A stretch of 48,424 nucleotides of DNA from Peribacillus acanthi. GTDB taxonomy: Bacteria; Bacillota; Bacilli; Bacillales; DSM-1321. Every line of letters starts with the position of its first letter. Position 1 is the stretch's first letter. The notes under the pieces were generated by a model, which did not search any database, was not told where the DNA came from, and worked only from the letters and a program-made list of their open reading frames with translations. Both the position numbers and the translations under genes were made by a program. The DNA lies in NCBI RefSeq assembly GCF_003073175.1, contig NZ_QBBX01000003.1, positions 229,919-278,342 on the forward strand, read 5' to 3'. Below are positions 15,834-27,617 of this stretch, piece after piece.

Positions 15834-17039
15834 ATGAGACGTAATTTACATGTAGAACGATTTACGATTATCCAAGGAAATACCATTGTTAAAGGCTTCT
15901 TTTCCGTTGTCATTTTGATGCTGTTTATCTTTTCTGTCAGTGGAATATTAACATCAATGAAACCTGAATTTAGATTCTCTTCTCAATCAGTGAATGAAGC
16001 GACCAGTATTTTCTCTGGGGAAATGCTTTATTCTCTTCTTGCACAAGAGAACCAATATTTTAAACAAGCCATTCCAGAAAAGAAAAAAGTTTCGATTCAA
16101 AAAGAGATGCTCAAGTATAGTGCCAACATTTCTTTGGATGATCCAAGGAGCTTGCTAGGTCGAGAGCTTCCGGGGTTCTCCATTTTTGATAGTGATATTC
16201 TACTTGCAGGTACTGGGACTAATTATACAAACATGCCATTTGAATCTGCACCACCACTTGAAGTGTTAACTGCAGAAAGAGATGCTGCTCTACAAAATCT
16301 TGAAGAACTTGCTGAAACGATTAAAGACAATCCGACAAATATACCACCTGCAACAACTAACGGGAAAAAAGTAGTTTACGTTTACCATACTCACAATCGA
16401 GAGTCCTATCTTCCTTACTTAAAGGGTGTAACAAATCCCGATAAGGCTTATCACTCCCAAATTAATGTTACAAAGCTAGGGGAGAAAATGATGAAAGAGC
16501 TACAAGAGAAAGGAATCGGGACGATTGTTGATACCACTGATGTGATGGGAAGTCTTAATAAGAAGGGTCTATTTTTTCCAAAAGCCTATCAAGAATCTAG
16601 AGGGGTTGTTCAACAAGCAATGGCAACTAATAAAGATATTACTTATTTGATCGATATTCATCGTGATGCAAAGCGTAAAAAGGATACTACCATAACTATA
16701 AAGGGGAAGAGTTATGCTAAGCTTGCCTTTGTGATAGGTGGGGATAATGCCCAGTACAAAAAAAATTACGCTGTAGTTGAAAAAATACACCATCTAATGG
16801 AAAAGAAATATCCAGGACTTTCAAGAGGGGTTATTAAACAACAAGGTGCGAGAGTAAACGGAAAGTACAATCAGGATCTTTCTGGTAACGCCATGCTTAT
16901 AGAATTCGGTGGAGTTGACAATACTTTTGAAGAGCTTTATGCATCCGTCGAAGCGTTCACTACGATTTTTAGTGAATATTATTGGGCTGAAAATAGTGCA
17001 GAGCCTGTCAATGCTTCCACTCAATCGGATAAAAAATAA
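15834..17039 (+). CDS. spoIIP: Stage II sporulation protein P (engulfment hydrolase)
   Basis: Peptidoglycan amidase/endopeptidase that works with SpoIID and SpoIIM to drive engulfment. One N-terminal transmembrane anchor (about residues 20-42) precedes an extracellular domain. The catalytic part shows YHTHNRESY (about 184-192), DIHRDA (about 273-278) and LIEFGGVDN, the expected zinc-binding set. At 401 residues it is full length. AAAGGGTGG stands before ATG 15834. The SigE promoter known in B. subtilis was not identified in the 250-nt upstream gap. Confidence 0.95.
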   Translation: MRRNLHVERFTIIQGNTIVKGFFSVVILMLFIFSVSGILTSMKPEFRFSSQSVNEATSIFSGEMLYSLLAQENQYFKQAIPEKKKVSIQKEMLKYSANISLDDPRSLLGRELPGFSIFDSDILLAGTGTNYTNMPFESAPPLEVLTAERDAALQNLEELAETIKDNPTNIPPATTNGKKVVYVYHTHNRESYLPYLKGVTNPDKAYHSQINVTKLGEKMMKELQEKGIGTIVDTTDVMGSLNKKGLFFPKAYQESRGVVQQAMATNKDITYLIDIHRDAKRKKDTTITIKGKSYAKLAFVIGGDNAQYKKNYAVVEKIHHLMEKKYPGLSRGVIKQQGARVNGKYNQDLSGNAMLIEFGGVDNTFEELYASVEAFTTIFSEYYWAENSAEPVNASTQSDKK

Positions 17040-17062
17040 AAGCATTTAAAAGAGGTGTTACC

Positions 17063-17392
17063 TTGATTAAATTTATGATGAAATGCATGCTCATTGTGTT
17101 GATTTTGTTTTTTGGAGTTTTGTTTGGTATGCAAAAAGCAAATGAAGGCATGAAGAAAATGAAGGGGTACGATGATCCCTCCCTCTATAGTGCTTTCACA
17201 GTCGATGAAGGGAAATCTGGCGTAGAAGCTTCGGTTTTAGGACAAAAAGTCACAAGCCATGACCTGGAAAAAAAGAAAAAACAGTTGGAAGACATGGAAG
17301 CTTTCAATTTGTTTTCTTCCATTGGAAAGAAGATGTCTGATGGTATTAGTGGTGTTTTTCAATCTCTAATTAATTTATTATCAGGTTCATGA
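17063..17392 (+). CDS. yqxA: YqxA family protein of unknown function
   Basis: 109 residues with one N-terminal transmembrane segment (about 5-22), a soluble charged middle with the segment GYDDPSLYSAF, a lysine-rich coiled stretch and an amphipathic end. It matches the DUF3679 protein found behind spoIIP in Bacillus. The start is TTG 17063, with AGAGGTG upstream, 23 nt after spoIIP, so it is likely in the same transcript. The function is unknown; context suggests a sporulation envelope role. Confidence 0.88.
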   Translation: MIKFMMKCMLIVLILFFGVLFGMQKANEGMKKMKGYDDPSLYSAFTVDEGKSGVEASVLGQKVTSHDLEKKKKQLEDMEAFNLFSSIGKKMSDGISGVFQSLINLLSGS

Positions 17393-17398
17393 TTAATA

Positions 17399-17425
17399 CT
17401 AAGCAGCCACTGGCTGTTTTTTTTG
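17399..17425 (+). terminator. Terminator after yqxA
   Basis: CAGCC (17404-17408)-ACT-GGCTG (17412-17416) followed by eight T. Confidence 0.85.
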
Positions 17426-17525
17426 TTATTCTCTGGATGTACACCGTTTATTTGGGCGGATTTAAAACCTCCTTTAACTCTTACTTCGCAAAACAAGCGC
17501 CTTTCGCTTTTCTTTTAATCATAGA

Positions 17526-17554
17526 TTGAATGTTGTATCTTGTATTGATATAAT
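17526..17554 (+). promoter_or_regulatory. SigA promoter of lepA (extended -10)
   Basis: -35 TTGAAT (17526-17531), a 17-nt spacer and -10 TATAAT (17549-17554), with TG one base before the -10. It fits a strong housekeeping promoter about 40 nt upstream of lepA. Confidence 0.8.
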
Positions 17555-17595
17555 CAATGCTAGTGTATTTGTGTCGAATTACAGGAGTGAAATAG

Positions 17596-19431
17596 ATGAA
17601 CTTAGAAGATAAATTAAAAAGACAGAAGAATATCCGCAATTTCTCCATCATTGCCCATATCGACCATGGTAAATCAACATTGGCCGATCGAATCCTGGAG
17701 AAAACTAATGCCTTAGCTCAACGTGAGATGAAGAATCAGTTACTAGATTCAATGGATCTTGAGAGAGAACGTGGTATTACCATTAAACTTAATGCTGTCC
17801 AATTGAAATATAAAGCAAAAGATGGTGAGGAGTATACTTTCCATCTAATTGATACTCCAGGCCATGTAGACTTTACATATGAAGTCTCTAGAAGTTTAGC
17901 TGCTTGTGAAGGAGCTGTCTTGGTTGTAGATGCTGCACAAGGAATTGAGGCACAGACGTTAGCAAATGTGTATCTGGCCTTAGATAATGATTTGGAAATT
18001 CTTCCTGTCATTAACAAAATCGATCTTCCAAGTGCGGACCCTGAAAGAGTGCGTAATGAAATTGAAGAAGTAATCGGATTAGATGCTTCTGAAGCAGTTT
18101 TAGCTTCTGCAAAAGCTGGTATCGGAATAGAGGAAATACTTGAGCAAGTGGTGAAGCAAGTGCCGCCACCACAAGGAAATCCTGAAGCTCCATTAAAGGC
18201 TTTGATCTTTGACTCCCTCTATGATGCATACAGAGGTGTTATCTCATTCATCCGTGTTGTTGAAGGATCAGTAAAGGTTGGAGACAAAGTTAAAATGATG
18301 GCGACGGGTAAGGAATTTGAAGTAACCGAAGTTGGTGTGTTCACACCAAAAGCGACTCTTCAAGATGAACTTACAGTTGGTGATGTAGGTTATTTAGCTG
18401 CATCGATCAGAAACGTTGGCGATACACAAGTTGGTGATACGATTACTAACGCGAAGAACGGTGCAACTGAAGCACTTCCAGGATACCGTAAGTTAAACCC
18501 TATGGTATATTGTGGTCTTTACCCAATCGATTCTGCTCGTTTCGTAGACCTACGTGAGGCTCTTGAAAAGTTACAGTTAAATGACTCTGCGCTACAATTT
18601 GAGCCAGAAACTTCCCAAGCACTTGGGTTTGGTTTCCGTTGTGGTTTCTTAGGATTACTTCATATGGAAATCATCCAAGAACGTATTGAACGTGAATTCA
18701 AGATTGATTTAATCACTACCGCACCAAGCGTTATCTATCACGTTAAACAAACAGATGGAACAGAGATACGTGTAGATAACCCTTCTGATATGCCGGATGC
18801 TCAGAAAATTGATTCGGTAGAAGAACCATACGTAAAAGCAACGATGATGGCTCCAAATGATTATGTAGGTGCTATTATGGAACTGTGCCAAGAAAAGCGC
18901 GGTATATTCATCGACATGCAATATATGGATGAGACACGTGTAAATATTGTTTATGAAATTCCATTGTCAGAGATTGTATATGATTTCTTTGACCAATTAA
19001 AATCAAGCACAAAAGGATATGCTTCTTTTGATTATGAGTTAATTGGTTACAAAGCTTCTAAGCTTGTGAAAATGGATATCCTATTGAATGCTGAAAAGGT
19101 CGATGCGTTAAGCTTTATCGTTCACAAAGACTTTGCTTATGAAAGAGGAAAGGTCATTGTAGAAAAATTGAAAGAGCTAATCCCTCGACAACAATTCGAG
19201 GTACCAATTCAAGCAGCAATTGGCCAAAAAATCGTTGCTCGTTCAACCATTAAGGCTATGCGTAAAAACGTTTTGGCAAAATGTTACGGTGGAGATATTT
19301 CACGTAAGCGTAAGTTACTAGAAAAACAAAAAGAAGGTAAGAAGCGCATGAAGCAAGTAGGATCTGTCGAAGTTCCTCAAGAAGCCTTCATGGCAGTATT
19401 AAAAATGGACGACACAACACCGAAAAAGTAA
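17596..19431 (+). CDS. lepA: Elongation factor 4 (LepA)
   Basis: 611-residue translational GTPase, paralogous to EF-G, that acts on elongating or assembling ribosomes. G1 is AHIDHGKST near residue 20, G3 is DTPGHVD and G4 is NKIDLP. Domains II, III and V follow. The LepA-specific C-terminal domain ends with the conserved [20 protein letters not shown] region. AGGAGTG precedes ATG 17596. It has its own promoter and terminator. Confidence 0.97.
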   Translation: MNLEDKLKRQKNIRNFSIIAHIDHGKSTLADRILEKTNALAQREMKNQLLDSMDLERERGITIKLNAVQLKYKAKDGEEYTFHLIDTPGHVDFTYEVSRSLAACEGAVLVVDAAQGIEAQTLANVYLALDNDLEILPVINKIDLPSADPERVRNEIEEVIGLDASEAVLASAKAGIGIEEILEQVVKQVPPPQGNPEAPLKALIFDSLYDAYRGVISFIRVVEGSVKVGDKVKMMATGKEFEVTEVGVFTPKATLQDELTVGDVGYLAASIRNVGDTQVGDTITNAKNGATEALPGYRKLNPMVYCGLYPIDSARFVDLREALEKLQLNDSALQFEPETSQALGFGFRCGFLGLLHMEIIQERIEREFKIDLITTAPSVIYHVKQTDGTEIRVDNPSDMPDAQKIDSVEEPYVKATMMAPNDYVGAIMELCQEKRGIFIDMQYMDETRVNIVYEIPLSEIVYDFFDQLKSSTKGYASFDYELIGYKASKLVKMDILLNAEKVDALSFIVHKDFAYERGKVIVEKLKELIPRQQFEVPIQAAIGQKIVARSTIKAMRKNVLAKCYGGDISRKRKLLEKQKEGKKRMKQVGSVEVPQEAFMAVLKMDDTTPKK

Positions 19432-19437
19432 CGATAC

Positions 19438-19477
19438 AGGAGGCTAGAGAGGACATAATATCCGCTAGCCTCTTTTG
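19438..19477 (+). terminator. Terminator after lepA
   Basis: Stem GAGGCTAG (19440-19447) with CTAGCCTC (19465-19472), with further inner GGA/TCC pairs, then TTTTG. Confidence 0.82.
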
Positions 19478-19490
19478 TACTTTAAGATAG

Positions 19491-19611
19491 TATAAATTGG
19501 CAGCGAAGAAGTAAGGCGACATAGTGGCCAATTTTAGGATTAAAGTATAAGTTCAACTAGGCAATCGCCAGCACTTAGGTTTGGCGCTAGCCAAGCTTTC
19601 TAATTTTAAAT
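19491..19611 (+). repeat. Dispersed intergenic repeat, copy B (longest)
   Basis: The most complete of three copies. It has a 5' block with GGCAGCGAAGAAGTAA, a centre with GGCCAATTTTAGGATTAAAG and TATAAGTTCAACTAGGC, and a 3' block containing CTTAGGTTTGGCGCTAGCC and CTTTCT. It contains near-palindromic TTGGCGCTAGCCAA. It fills the gap between the lepA terminator and the hemW start. Confidence 0.78.
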
Positions 19612-19629
19612 GGAAAGAAGGAATGCCCT

Positions 19630-20772
19630 ATGACAAAAAGTGCCTATATTCATATTCCTTTCTGTCAGCATATATGCCACTATTGTGATTTCAATAAAAT
19701 GTTTGTTAAAGGTCAGCCAGTCGAGGAATATTTAGATGCACTAAAAATGGAAATGAAACTGGCATTAGAAAAATATCCTACAAAGAAGCTTTCAACAATT
19801 TTTGTTGGAGGAGGAACCCCAACGGCACTTGATGAAACACAGCTTGAAAAGCTTTGTCTATCCATAGAGGAAATTCTTCCTTTTGATGAAATGGACGTTG
19901 AATATACTTTTGAGGCAAACCCAGGAGATCTTTCAGACGAAAAACTACAGATATTATACAATCATGGTGTTAATCGACTTAGTTTCGGAGTACAAAGCTT
20001 CAATGAAGAGCTGCTACACAAAATTGGAAGAACACATAAGCCTAAAGATGTTTACGAATCTATAGAAAAAGCCCAGAAGGCTGGATTTACAAATATATCG
20101 ATTGATCTAATATATGGACTGCCTGGGCAGACATTGAATGATTTTAAGGAAACGCTACTTGATGCATTGGCATTAGAACTCCCTCATTATTCTGGTTATT
20201 CCTTAATCGTAGAACCGAAAACCGTTTTTTACAACCTTCAACAAAAGGGTAAACTATCGTTACCTCCACAAGAAACAGAGGCGGCAATGTATGAACTGCT
20301 AATGGAGCAGATGGACAAAAAGGGATTAATACAATACGAAATCAGCAACTTTGCAAAACCGGGGTTTGAAAGCAAACATAATCTGACGTATTGGAACAAT
20401 GACCAATACTTTGGTTTTGGAGCTGGTGCCCATGGTTATATTGGTAATACAAGGGTTGCGAATTTCGGACCTTTAAAAAAATACATGGAACCCATTAATC
20501 AAAATGAGCTTCCATTTATTGATGTTCATGAAGTCACATTGGTAGAAAAGATGGAAGAAGAGATGTTTTTAGGCTTGCGAAAAATCGATGGTGTTTCGAT
20601 TGAAGGATTTTGTCAAAAATTCGACAAATCTCCAATTGAAATATTCGAAAAGCCGATTTATGAATTGAAAGCAAAAGAGTTAATTAAAGTGGACAAATAT
20701 TTTATTTCGCTTACACATAAAGGCAAACTGCTAGGAAATGAAGTGTTCCAAGCGTTTATAGGGGTATTGTGA
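19630..20772 (+). CDS. hemW: HemW, heme chaperone (radical SAM)
   Basis: 380-residue radical SAM protein, annotated historically as coproporphyrinogen III oxidase HemN. The cluster motif CxxxCxxC is C12, C16, C19 (FCQHICHYC), followed by the GGGTP SAM motif. The short N-terminus lacks the extra residues of true HemN, and Bacillus makes heme through the coproporphyrin route, so heme trafficking (HemW) is the better assignment. A C-terminal HemN-like domain is present. Start ATG 19630. It is upstream of hrcA as in B. subtilis. Confidence 0.93.
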   Translation: MTKSAYIHIPFCQHICHYCDFNKMFVKGQPVEEYLDALKMEMKLALEKYPTKKLSTIFVGGGTPTALDETQLEKLCLSIEEILPFDEMDVEYTFEANPGDLSDEKLQILYNHGVNRLSFGVQSFNEELLHKIGRTHKPKDVYESIEKAQKAGFTNISIDLIYGLPGQTLNDFKETLLDALALELPHYSGYSLIVEPKTVFYNLQQKGKLSLPPQETEAAMYELLMEQMDKKGLIQYEISNFAKPGFESKHNLTYWNNDQYFGFGAGAHGYIGNTRVANFGPLKKYMEPINQNELPFIDVHEVTLVEKMEEEMFLGLRKIDGVSIEGFCQKFDKSPIEIFEKPIYELKAKELIKVDKYFISLTHKGKLLGNEVFQAFIGVL

Positions 20773-20842
20773 TTCATAAAGTGCAGAAAAGTTTTCTTTT
20801 GAAAATTGATGGTGAAAAATGAATTTTTACTATGCTAAACCG

Positions 20843-20871
20843 TTGACAGCATATGTGCCATCTGATAATTT
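20843..20871 (+). promoter_or_regulatory. SigA promoter of the hrcA-dnaK operon
   Basis: Perfect -35 TTGACA (20843-20848), a 17-nt spacer and -10 TAATTT (20866-20871), with TG one base upstream of the -10. CIRCE begins 10 nt later, covering the transcription start, the classical arrangement for HrcA repression. Confidence 0.88.
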
Positions 20872-20881
20872 ATTAATAGAT

Positions 20882-20908
20882 TTAGCACTCAGTACACAAG
20901 AGTGCTAA
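20882..20908. promoter_or_regulatory. CIRCE operator (HrcA binding site)
   Basis: TTAGCACTC (20882-20890), a 9-nt spacer and GAGTGCTAA (20900-20908): a perfect match to the CIRCE consensus. HrcA, helped by GroEL, binds here and represses the operon until heat shock. Confidence 0.98.
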
Positions 20909-20923
20909 CAGGGGTGATCATTT

Positions 20924-21952
20924 ATGTTAACTGATCGTCAGTTATTAATTTTACAAGTTATCATCGATGATTTTATTCGATCAGCTCAACCGGTTGGATC
21001 TCGTAGTTTGTCGAAAAAAGAAGAAATTACCTTTAGCTCTGCAACGATTCGGAATGATATGTCCGACTTAGAAGATTTAGGGTTTATTGAAAAAACCCAT
21101 ACCTCTTCGGGACGTGTTCCATCTGAAAAGGGTTACCGTTATTATGTAGATCACTTGCTTGCCCCAGAAAAGCTTAAAAATGATGAAGTATTAATGCTTA
21201 AGTCCATTTTTGAAGAACGAATTTATGAATTAGAAAAAGTAATTCAGCGTTCTGCCAAAATATTGTCAGAGATGACGAATTATACAGCGATTGCACTTGG
21301 GCCAAAGATGATGGACCATAAGCTAAAACGCATTCAAATCATCCCTATTAATCATGAAACTGCAGTTGCCATTATTGTTACTGATACTGGCCACGTAGAG
21401 AATAAAATGATTAATTTACCTTCAGGATTCAATATGCTGGAGATAGAAAAAATGGTCAATATTTTAAATGAAAGACTTGCTGGAGTTCCTTTAATTGAAT
21501 TGCGTGACAAGATTTATAAAGAAGTAGCGATCTTGTTACGACAACATATTAGCAATTATGATTCCATCATAAATACGATCGCAGACTCGATTGTAATTCC
21601 AACAGGTGAAAAGCTATTCTTTGGTGGAAAAACCAATATGCTCAGCCAACCAGAATTTCATGATATTGAAAAGGTACGCACCCTGCTGTCTCTTATTGAA
21701 CATGAAAAAGAAATGTATCACTTAATTAAGGAAAATCCAATTGGTATACATGTCAAAATTGGCAAAGAAATCAATGACCCTGCCATGGAAAATTGTAGTT
21801 TAATTACGGCATCTTATTCTATGGGCAATGAACAGGTCGGAACCATTGCCATCCTTGGACCTACTCGTATGGATTATTCCAGGGTTATTAGTTTATTGAA
21901 ATTATTCTCAGACGATATTTCCAAGCTAGTAACAAACCTGTATCAAAAATAA
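20924..21952 (+). CDS. hrcA: Heat-inducible transcription repressor HrcA
   Basis: 342-residue repressor of CIRCE operons. The N-terminal winged helix (about residues 1-75) contains VGSRSLSK and [16 protein letters not shown], the DNA recognition part, followed by the [14 protein letters not shown] wing. GAF-like dimerisation domains follow. It is the first gene of the operon and represses itself through the CIRCE just upstream. GGGGTGA precedes ATG 20924. Confidence 0.97.
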   Translation: MLTDRQLLILQVIIDDFIRSAQPVGSRSLSKKEEITFSSATIRNDMSDLEDLGFIEKTHTSSGRVPSEKGYRYYVDHLLAPEKLKNDEVLMLKSIFEERIYELEKVIQRSAKILSEMTNYTAIALGPKMMDHKLKRIQIIPINHETAVAIIVTDTGHVENKMINLPSGFNMLEIEKMVNILNERLAGVPLIELRDKIYKEVAILLRQHISNYDSIINTIADSIVIPTGEKLFFGGKTNMLSQPEFHDIEKVRTLLSLIEHEKEMYHLIKENPIGIHVKIGKEINDPAMENCSLITASYSMGNEQVGTIAILGPTRMDYSRVISLLKLFSDDISKLVTNLYQK

Positions 21953-21993
21953 ATTCCATGGAAATATTGAGTATGGACTGCTTATGTGAATGC

Positions 21994-22029
21994 AATGCAA
22001 GCTTACCCAGTAAATGGATAGCTTGCATT
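21994..22029 (+). promoter_or_regulatory. Perfect 10-bp hairpin between hrcA and grpE
   Basis: AATGCAAGCT (21994-22003) pairs with AGCTTGCATT (22020-22029) around a 16-nt loop. No T-tract follows, so it is not a normal terminator. In B. subtilis the operon mRNA is reported to be cleaved downstream of hrcA, leaving a stable grpE-dnaK-dnaJ message; this stem is a candidate for that stabilising or processing element. Confidence 0.6.
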
Positions 22030-22091
22030 TGTTAATAGAGTTTTACGATGTACTGAACAAAAGTGCAGTTATTTTTAGGGAGGTGAGATTG

Positions 22092-24525
<2,434 letters not shown>

Positions 24526-24543
24526 GAACCTAATTCCAATGCT

Positions 24544-24582
24544 GAAAAAGTCAAAGTCATACCATTAGGCTTTGGCTTTTTC
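24544..24582 (+). terminator. Hairpin between dnaK and dnaJ, possible partial terminator
   Basis: 15-bp stem 24544-24558 with 24568-24582, including two G-U pairs and a 9-nt loop; the right arm ends CTTTTTC. There is no T-tract beyond the stem, so termination would be partial or the stem may protect dnaK mRNA. Confidence 0.55.
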
Positions 24583-24653
24583 CATGTTGCGACATGCGAT
24601 ATTAGAGTGGTAGAATAATCTTTATGTGAAAGAATTCGGGAGATGGATAACTT

Positions 24654-25775
24654 ATGAGTAAACGTGACTTTTATGACGTTCTTGGAGTTTCAAAGAGCGC
24701 ATCAAAAGACGAAATTAAAAAGGCTTATCGAAAGCTTTCAAAAAAATATCACCCAGACATCAATAAAGAAGCTGATGCTGCGGATAAATTTAAAGAACTT
24801 ACAGAAGCTTATGAATCATTAAGTGATGATCAAAAGCGTGCACATTATGACCAATTCGGTCACACTGATCCAAATCAAGGATTCGGTGGAGGAGCTGACT
24901 TTGGTGGATTTGGTGGTTTCGAAGATATTTTCAGTACGTTCTTTGGTGGCGGCGGTGGCCGTCGACGTGACCCAAATGCTCCACGTCAAGGAGCAGATTT
25001 ACAATATACGATGACACTTTCCTTTGAGGATGCTGCTTTTGGAAAAGAAACAGATATCGAAATCCCTAAGGAAGAAAATTGTGATACGTGTAAAGGATCT
25101 GGTGCAAAACCTGGCACACATCCAGAAACCTGTAAACATTGTGGTGGTAGTGGGCAAGTAAGTGTAGAACAAAACACTCCATTCGGACGCATCGTAAACA
25201 GAAGAGCATGTCATGTATGTCAAGGTAAAGGTAAAACGATCCCGGATAAATGTACGACATGTGGTGGAGCTGGAAAAGTTAAGACTCGTAAAAAAATTAA
25301 TGTCAAAATTCCTGCAGGTATCGATGATGGACAGCAATTACGTGTATCTGGTCAAGGTGAACCAGGTGTAAATGGTGGACCTCCAGGTGACTTATATGTA
25401 GTGTTCCACGTAAGGCCACATGAATTTTTTGAACGCGATGGTGACGATGTATACTGCGAAATCCCTCTGACATTTGCACAAGCAACTTTAGGGGATGAGA
25501 TTGAAGTTCCTACCCTGCATGGCAAAGTCAAATTAAAAATACCTGCAGGAACACAAACAGGGACTAGATTCCGTTTAAAAGGAAAAGGGATTCAAAACGT
25601 CCGTGGGTACGGTCAAGGTGACCAGCATATTGTAACGAAAGTTGTTACTCCAACCAAATTGACAGAAAAACAAAAGCAATTATTGCGTGAATTTGCTGAA
25701 ATCAGTGGTCAACATCATGATGAACAAGCAGACAGTTTTTTTGCAAAAATGAAACGGGCATTTAAAGGCGAATAG
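24654..25775 (+). CDS. dnaJ: Chaperone protein DnaJ (Hsp40)
   Basis: 373-residue type I J-protein that stimulates DnaK ATPase activity. The J domain has HPD at 33-35. A Gly/Phe-rich linker (about 75-100) follows, then four zinc-binding CxxCxGxG repeats ([32 protein letters not shown]), and then the C-terminal substrate-binding domains. All eight cysteines are present. GGGAGATGG precedes ATG 24654. Confidence 0.98.
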   Translation: MSKRDFYDVLGVSKSASKDEIKKAYRKLSKKYHPDINKEADAADKFKELTEAYESLSDDQKRAHYDQFGHTDPNQGFGGGADFGGFGGFEDIFSTFFGGGGGRRRDPNAPRQGADLQYTMTLSFEDAAFGKETDIEIPKEENCDTCKGSGAKPGTHPETCKHCGGSGQVSVEQNTPFGRIVNRRACHVCQGKGKTIPDKCTTCGGAGKVKTRKKINVKIPAGIDDGQQLRVSGQGEPGVNGGPPGDLYVVFHVRPHEFFERDGDDVYCEIPLTFAQATLGDEIEVPTLHGKVKLKIPAGTQTGTRFRLKGKGIQNVRGYGQGDQHIVTKVVTPTKLTEKQKQLLREFAEISGQHHDEQADSFFAKMKRAFKGE

Positions 25776-25801
25776 GTGAAGAACAGATAGGAGCGGTTAA
25801 T

Positions 25802-26743
25802 ATGAAATGGTCAGAAATTGCGATTCACACAACAAATGAAGCGGTTGAACCTATTTCGAATATCCTTCATGAAGCTGGGGCTAGCGGAGTTGTGATTGAA
25901 GATCCTGCTGAATTGGTGAAGGAGAGACAAGACCAATTTGGGGAAATCTATCAACTCAACCCAAATGATTATCCAACTGAAGGAGTAATCGTCAAGGCTT
26001 ATTTGCCAGTGACGAGCTTTTTAGGTGAAACAGTAGAAGAAATCAAAGAGGCAATTAATAATTTGATCATTTATGATATTGACCTTGGCTTGAATTCTGT
26101 CACTATTTCAGAAGTGAATGAAGAAGAGTGGGCAACTGCATGGAAGAAGTATTATCATCCAGTTAAAATCTCTGAAAAGTTTACAATTGTGCCTACTTGG
26201 GAAGAGTACGAACCAGTTCATAGTGATGAGTTAATTATCGAATTAGATCCTGGAATGGCATTTGGAACTGGCACACATCCAACGACTGTAATGTGTATTC
26301 AAGCTCTCGAGAAAACCGTCAAAGAAGGAGACACTGTTGTTGATGTTGGAACGGGGTCTGGTGTGTTAAGTATTGCAGCTGCTCTATTAAAATCAAAAAA
26401 TGTCACAGCTTTAGATTTAGATGAGGTTGCTGTCAAATCCGCCAAATTGAATGTTAAATTGAATAAAGTCCATGAGGTAGTATCCGTTTCACAAGGAAAT
26501 CTTTTAGATGGTGTCCAAGAACAAGTGGATGTTGTCGTTGCCAACATCCTTGCAGAAGTCATCGTCCGTTTTACTGATGATGCTGCCAACATCCTAAAGT
26601 CAAATGGCTATTTCATTACATCTGGGATTATTCAGCAAAAGAAACAAGATGTGAAGGATGCATTATTAGCATCAGGATTTGAGATTATTGAGACATTGTC
26701 TATGGAAGATTGGATTGCTTTTATTGCAAAGAAAAAAGGTTAA
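25802..26743 (+). CDS. prmA: Ribosomal protein L11 methyltransferase
   Basis: 313-residue SAM-dependent enzyme that methylates ribosomal protein uL11. The N-terminal recognition domain begins [16 protein letters not shown]. The methyltransferase domain has [14 protein letters not shown], then [13 protein letters not shown] (about 181-193) and the NPPY-like VVANILAEV. It lies 26 nt after dnaJ and is probably cotranscribed with the chaperone operon, as in B. subtilis (yqeT). Confidence 0.95.
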   Translation: MKWSEIAIHTTNEAVEPISNILHEAGASGVVIEDPAELVKERQDQFGEIYQLNPNDYPTEGVIVKAYLPVTSFLGETVEEIKEAINNLIIYDIDLGLNSVTISEVNEEEWATAWKKYYHPVKISEKFTIVPTWEEYEPVHSDELIIELDPGMAFGTGTHPTTVMCIQALEKTVKEGDTVVDVGTGSGVLSIAAALLKSKNVTALDLDEVAVKSAKLNVKLNKVHEVVSVSQGNLLDGVQEQVDVVVANILAEVIVRFTDDAANILKSNGYFITSGIIQQKKQDVKDALLASGFEIIETLSMEDWIAFIAKKKG

Positions 26744-26751
26744 TGAAAATG

Positions 26752-26797
26752 AGCGCAGACGACCATTCATGAGCTGTTTGGGTTTGCGCTTTTTTTT
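26752..26797 (+). terminator. Terminator after prmA
   Basis: AGCGCAGAC (26752-26760) pairs with GTTTGCGCT (26782-26790), one G-U pair, then eight T. A TATAAT-like hexamer at 26806-26811 follows and could start an rsmE-mtaB transcript, but its -35 is weak. Confidence 0.75.
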
Positions 26798-26859
26798 CCT
26801 TCCTGTATAATATCACCATGATTAAACATGTGGACTTTTCATAGGAGCGGGTGCAAAAA

Positions 26860-27612
26860 GTGCAAAGATATTTTATTGAAGAATTTGACCCTAATAGTGG
26901 ACAAGTAAACATTTCTGGAGAAGATGTGAAACACATCAGTAAAGTAATGAGAATGTCTACAGGAGACGTAATTTTATGTACCACTACGGCTGGTAAGACT
27001 TGTCGAGTCGAGATACAAGAAATTACCAATGAACAAGTATTATGTAACGTTATAGAATGGATAGATGAAACGAATGAACTACCAATTAAGGTAGTGATTG
27101 CGAGCGGTTTGCCTAAAGGGGATAAACTGGAGTACATTGTCCAAAAAGGGACCGAGCTGGGAGCCTGTGGGTTTGTCCCTTTTAATGCTGATCGTTCAAT
27201 AGTTAAATGGGATGAGAAAAAATCACAAAAAAAACTTGAGCGTTTGCAAAAGATTGCAAAGGAAGCTGCAGAACAGTCCCATCGCTCTTTTTTACCAATG
27301 ATTCATGATTCCAAGAGATTGAAGGACTTAATTGCTTTTTCAAAAGAATTTACACATAAGGTTGTAGCATTCGAGGAGCAGGCAAAACAAGGCGAGGTTT
27401 CTGCATTCGCCAAGGTTTTGCAATCTGCTCAAAACGGTGACAGTTTATTAATTGTCTTTGGACCTGAGGGAGGATTATCCTCTATCGAAATAGATGAATT
27501 AGAAAAAAATGGGTTCATAGCGTGTGGGTTAGGACCTAGGATTATGAGAACAGAAACAGCTCCCCTATATGCATTAGCAGCTGTTTCGTACCAACTTGAA
27601 CTTTTGAGGTGA
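26860..27612 (+). CDS. rsmE: 16S rRNA (uracil1498-N3)-methyltransferase
   Basis: 250-residue SPOUT-class methyltransferase for U1498 of 16S rRNA. An N-terminal PUA-like domain (GEDVKHISKVMRMSTGD) precedes the knotted SPOUT domain with FGPEGGLSSIE and the LGPRIMRTETAPLYAL SAM-binding loop. I prefer GTG 26860, which gives the family N-terminus MQRYFIEEF; the GTG at 26851 is only 3 nt from AGGAGCGG. The stop overlaps the mtaB Shine-Dalgarno. B. subtilis name yqeU. Confidence 0.93.
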   Translation: MQRYFIEEFDPNSGQVNISGEDVKHISKVMRMSTGDVILCTTTAGKTCRVEIQEITNEQVLCNVIEWIDETNELPIKVVIASGLPKGDKLEYIVQKGTELGACGFVPFNADRSIVKWDEKKSQKKLERLQKIAKEAAEQSHRSFLPMIHDSKRLKDLIAFSKEFTHKVVAFEEQAKQGEVSAFAKVLQSAQNGDSLLIVFGPEGGLSSIEIDELEKNGFIACGLGPRIMRTETAPLYALAAVSYQLELLR

Positions 27613-27617
27613 TTAAT

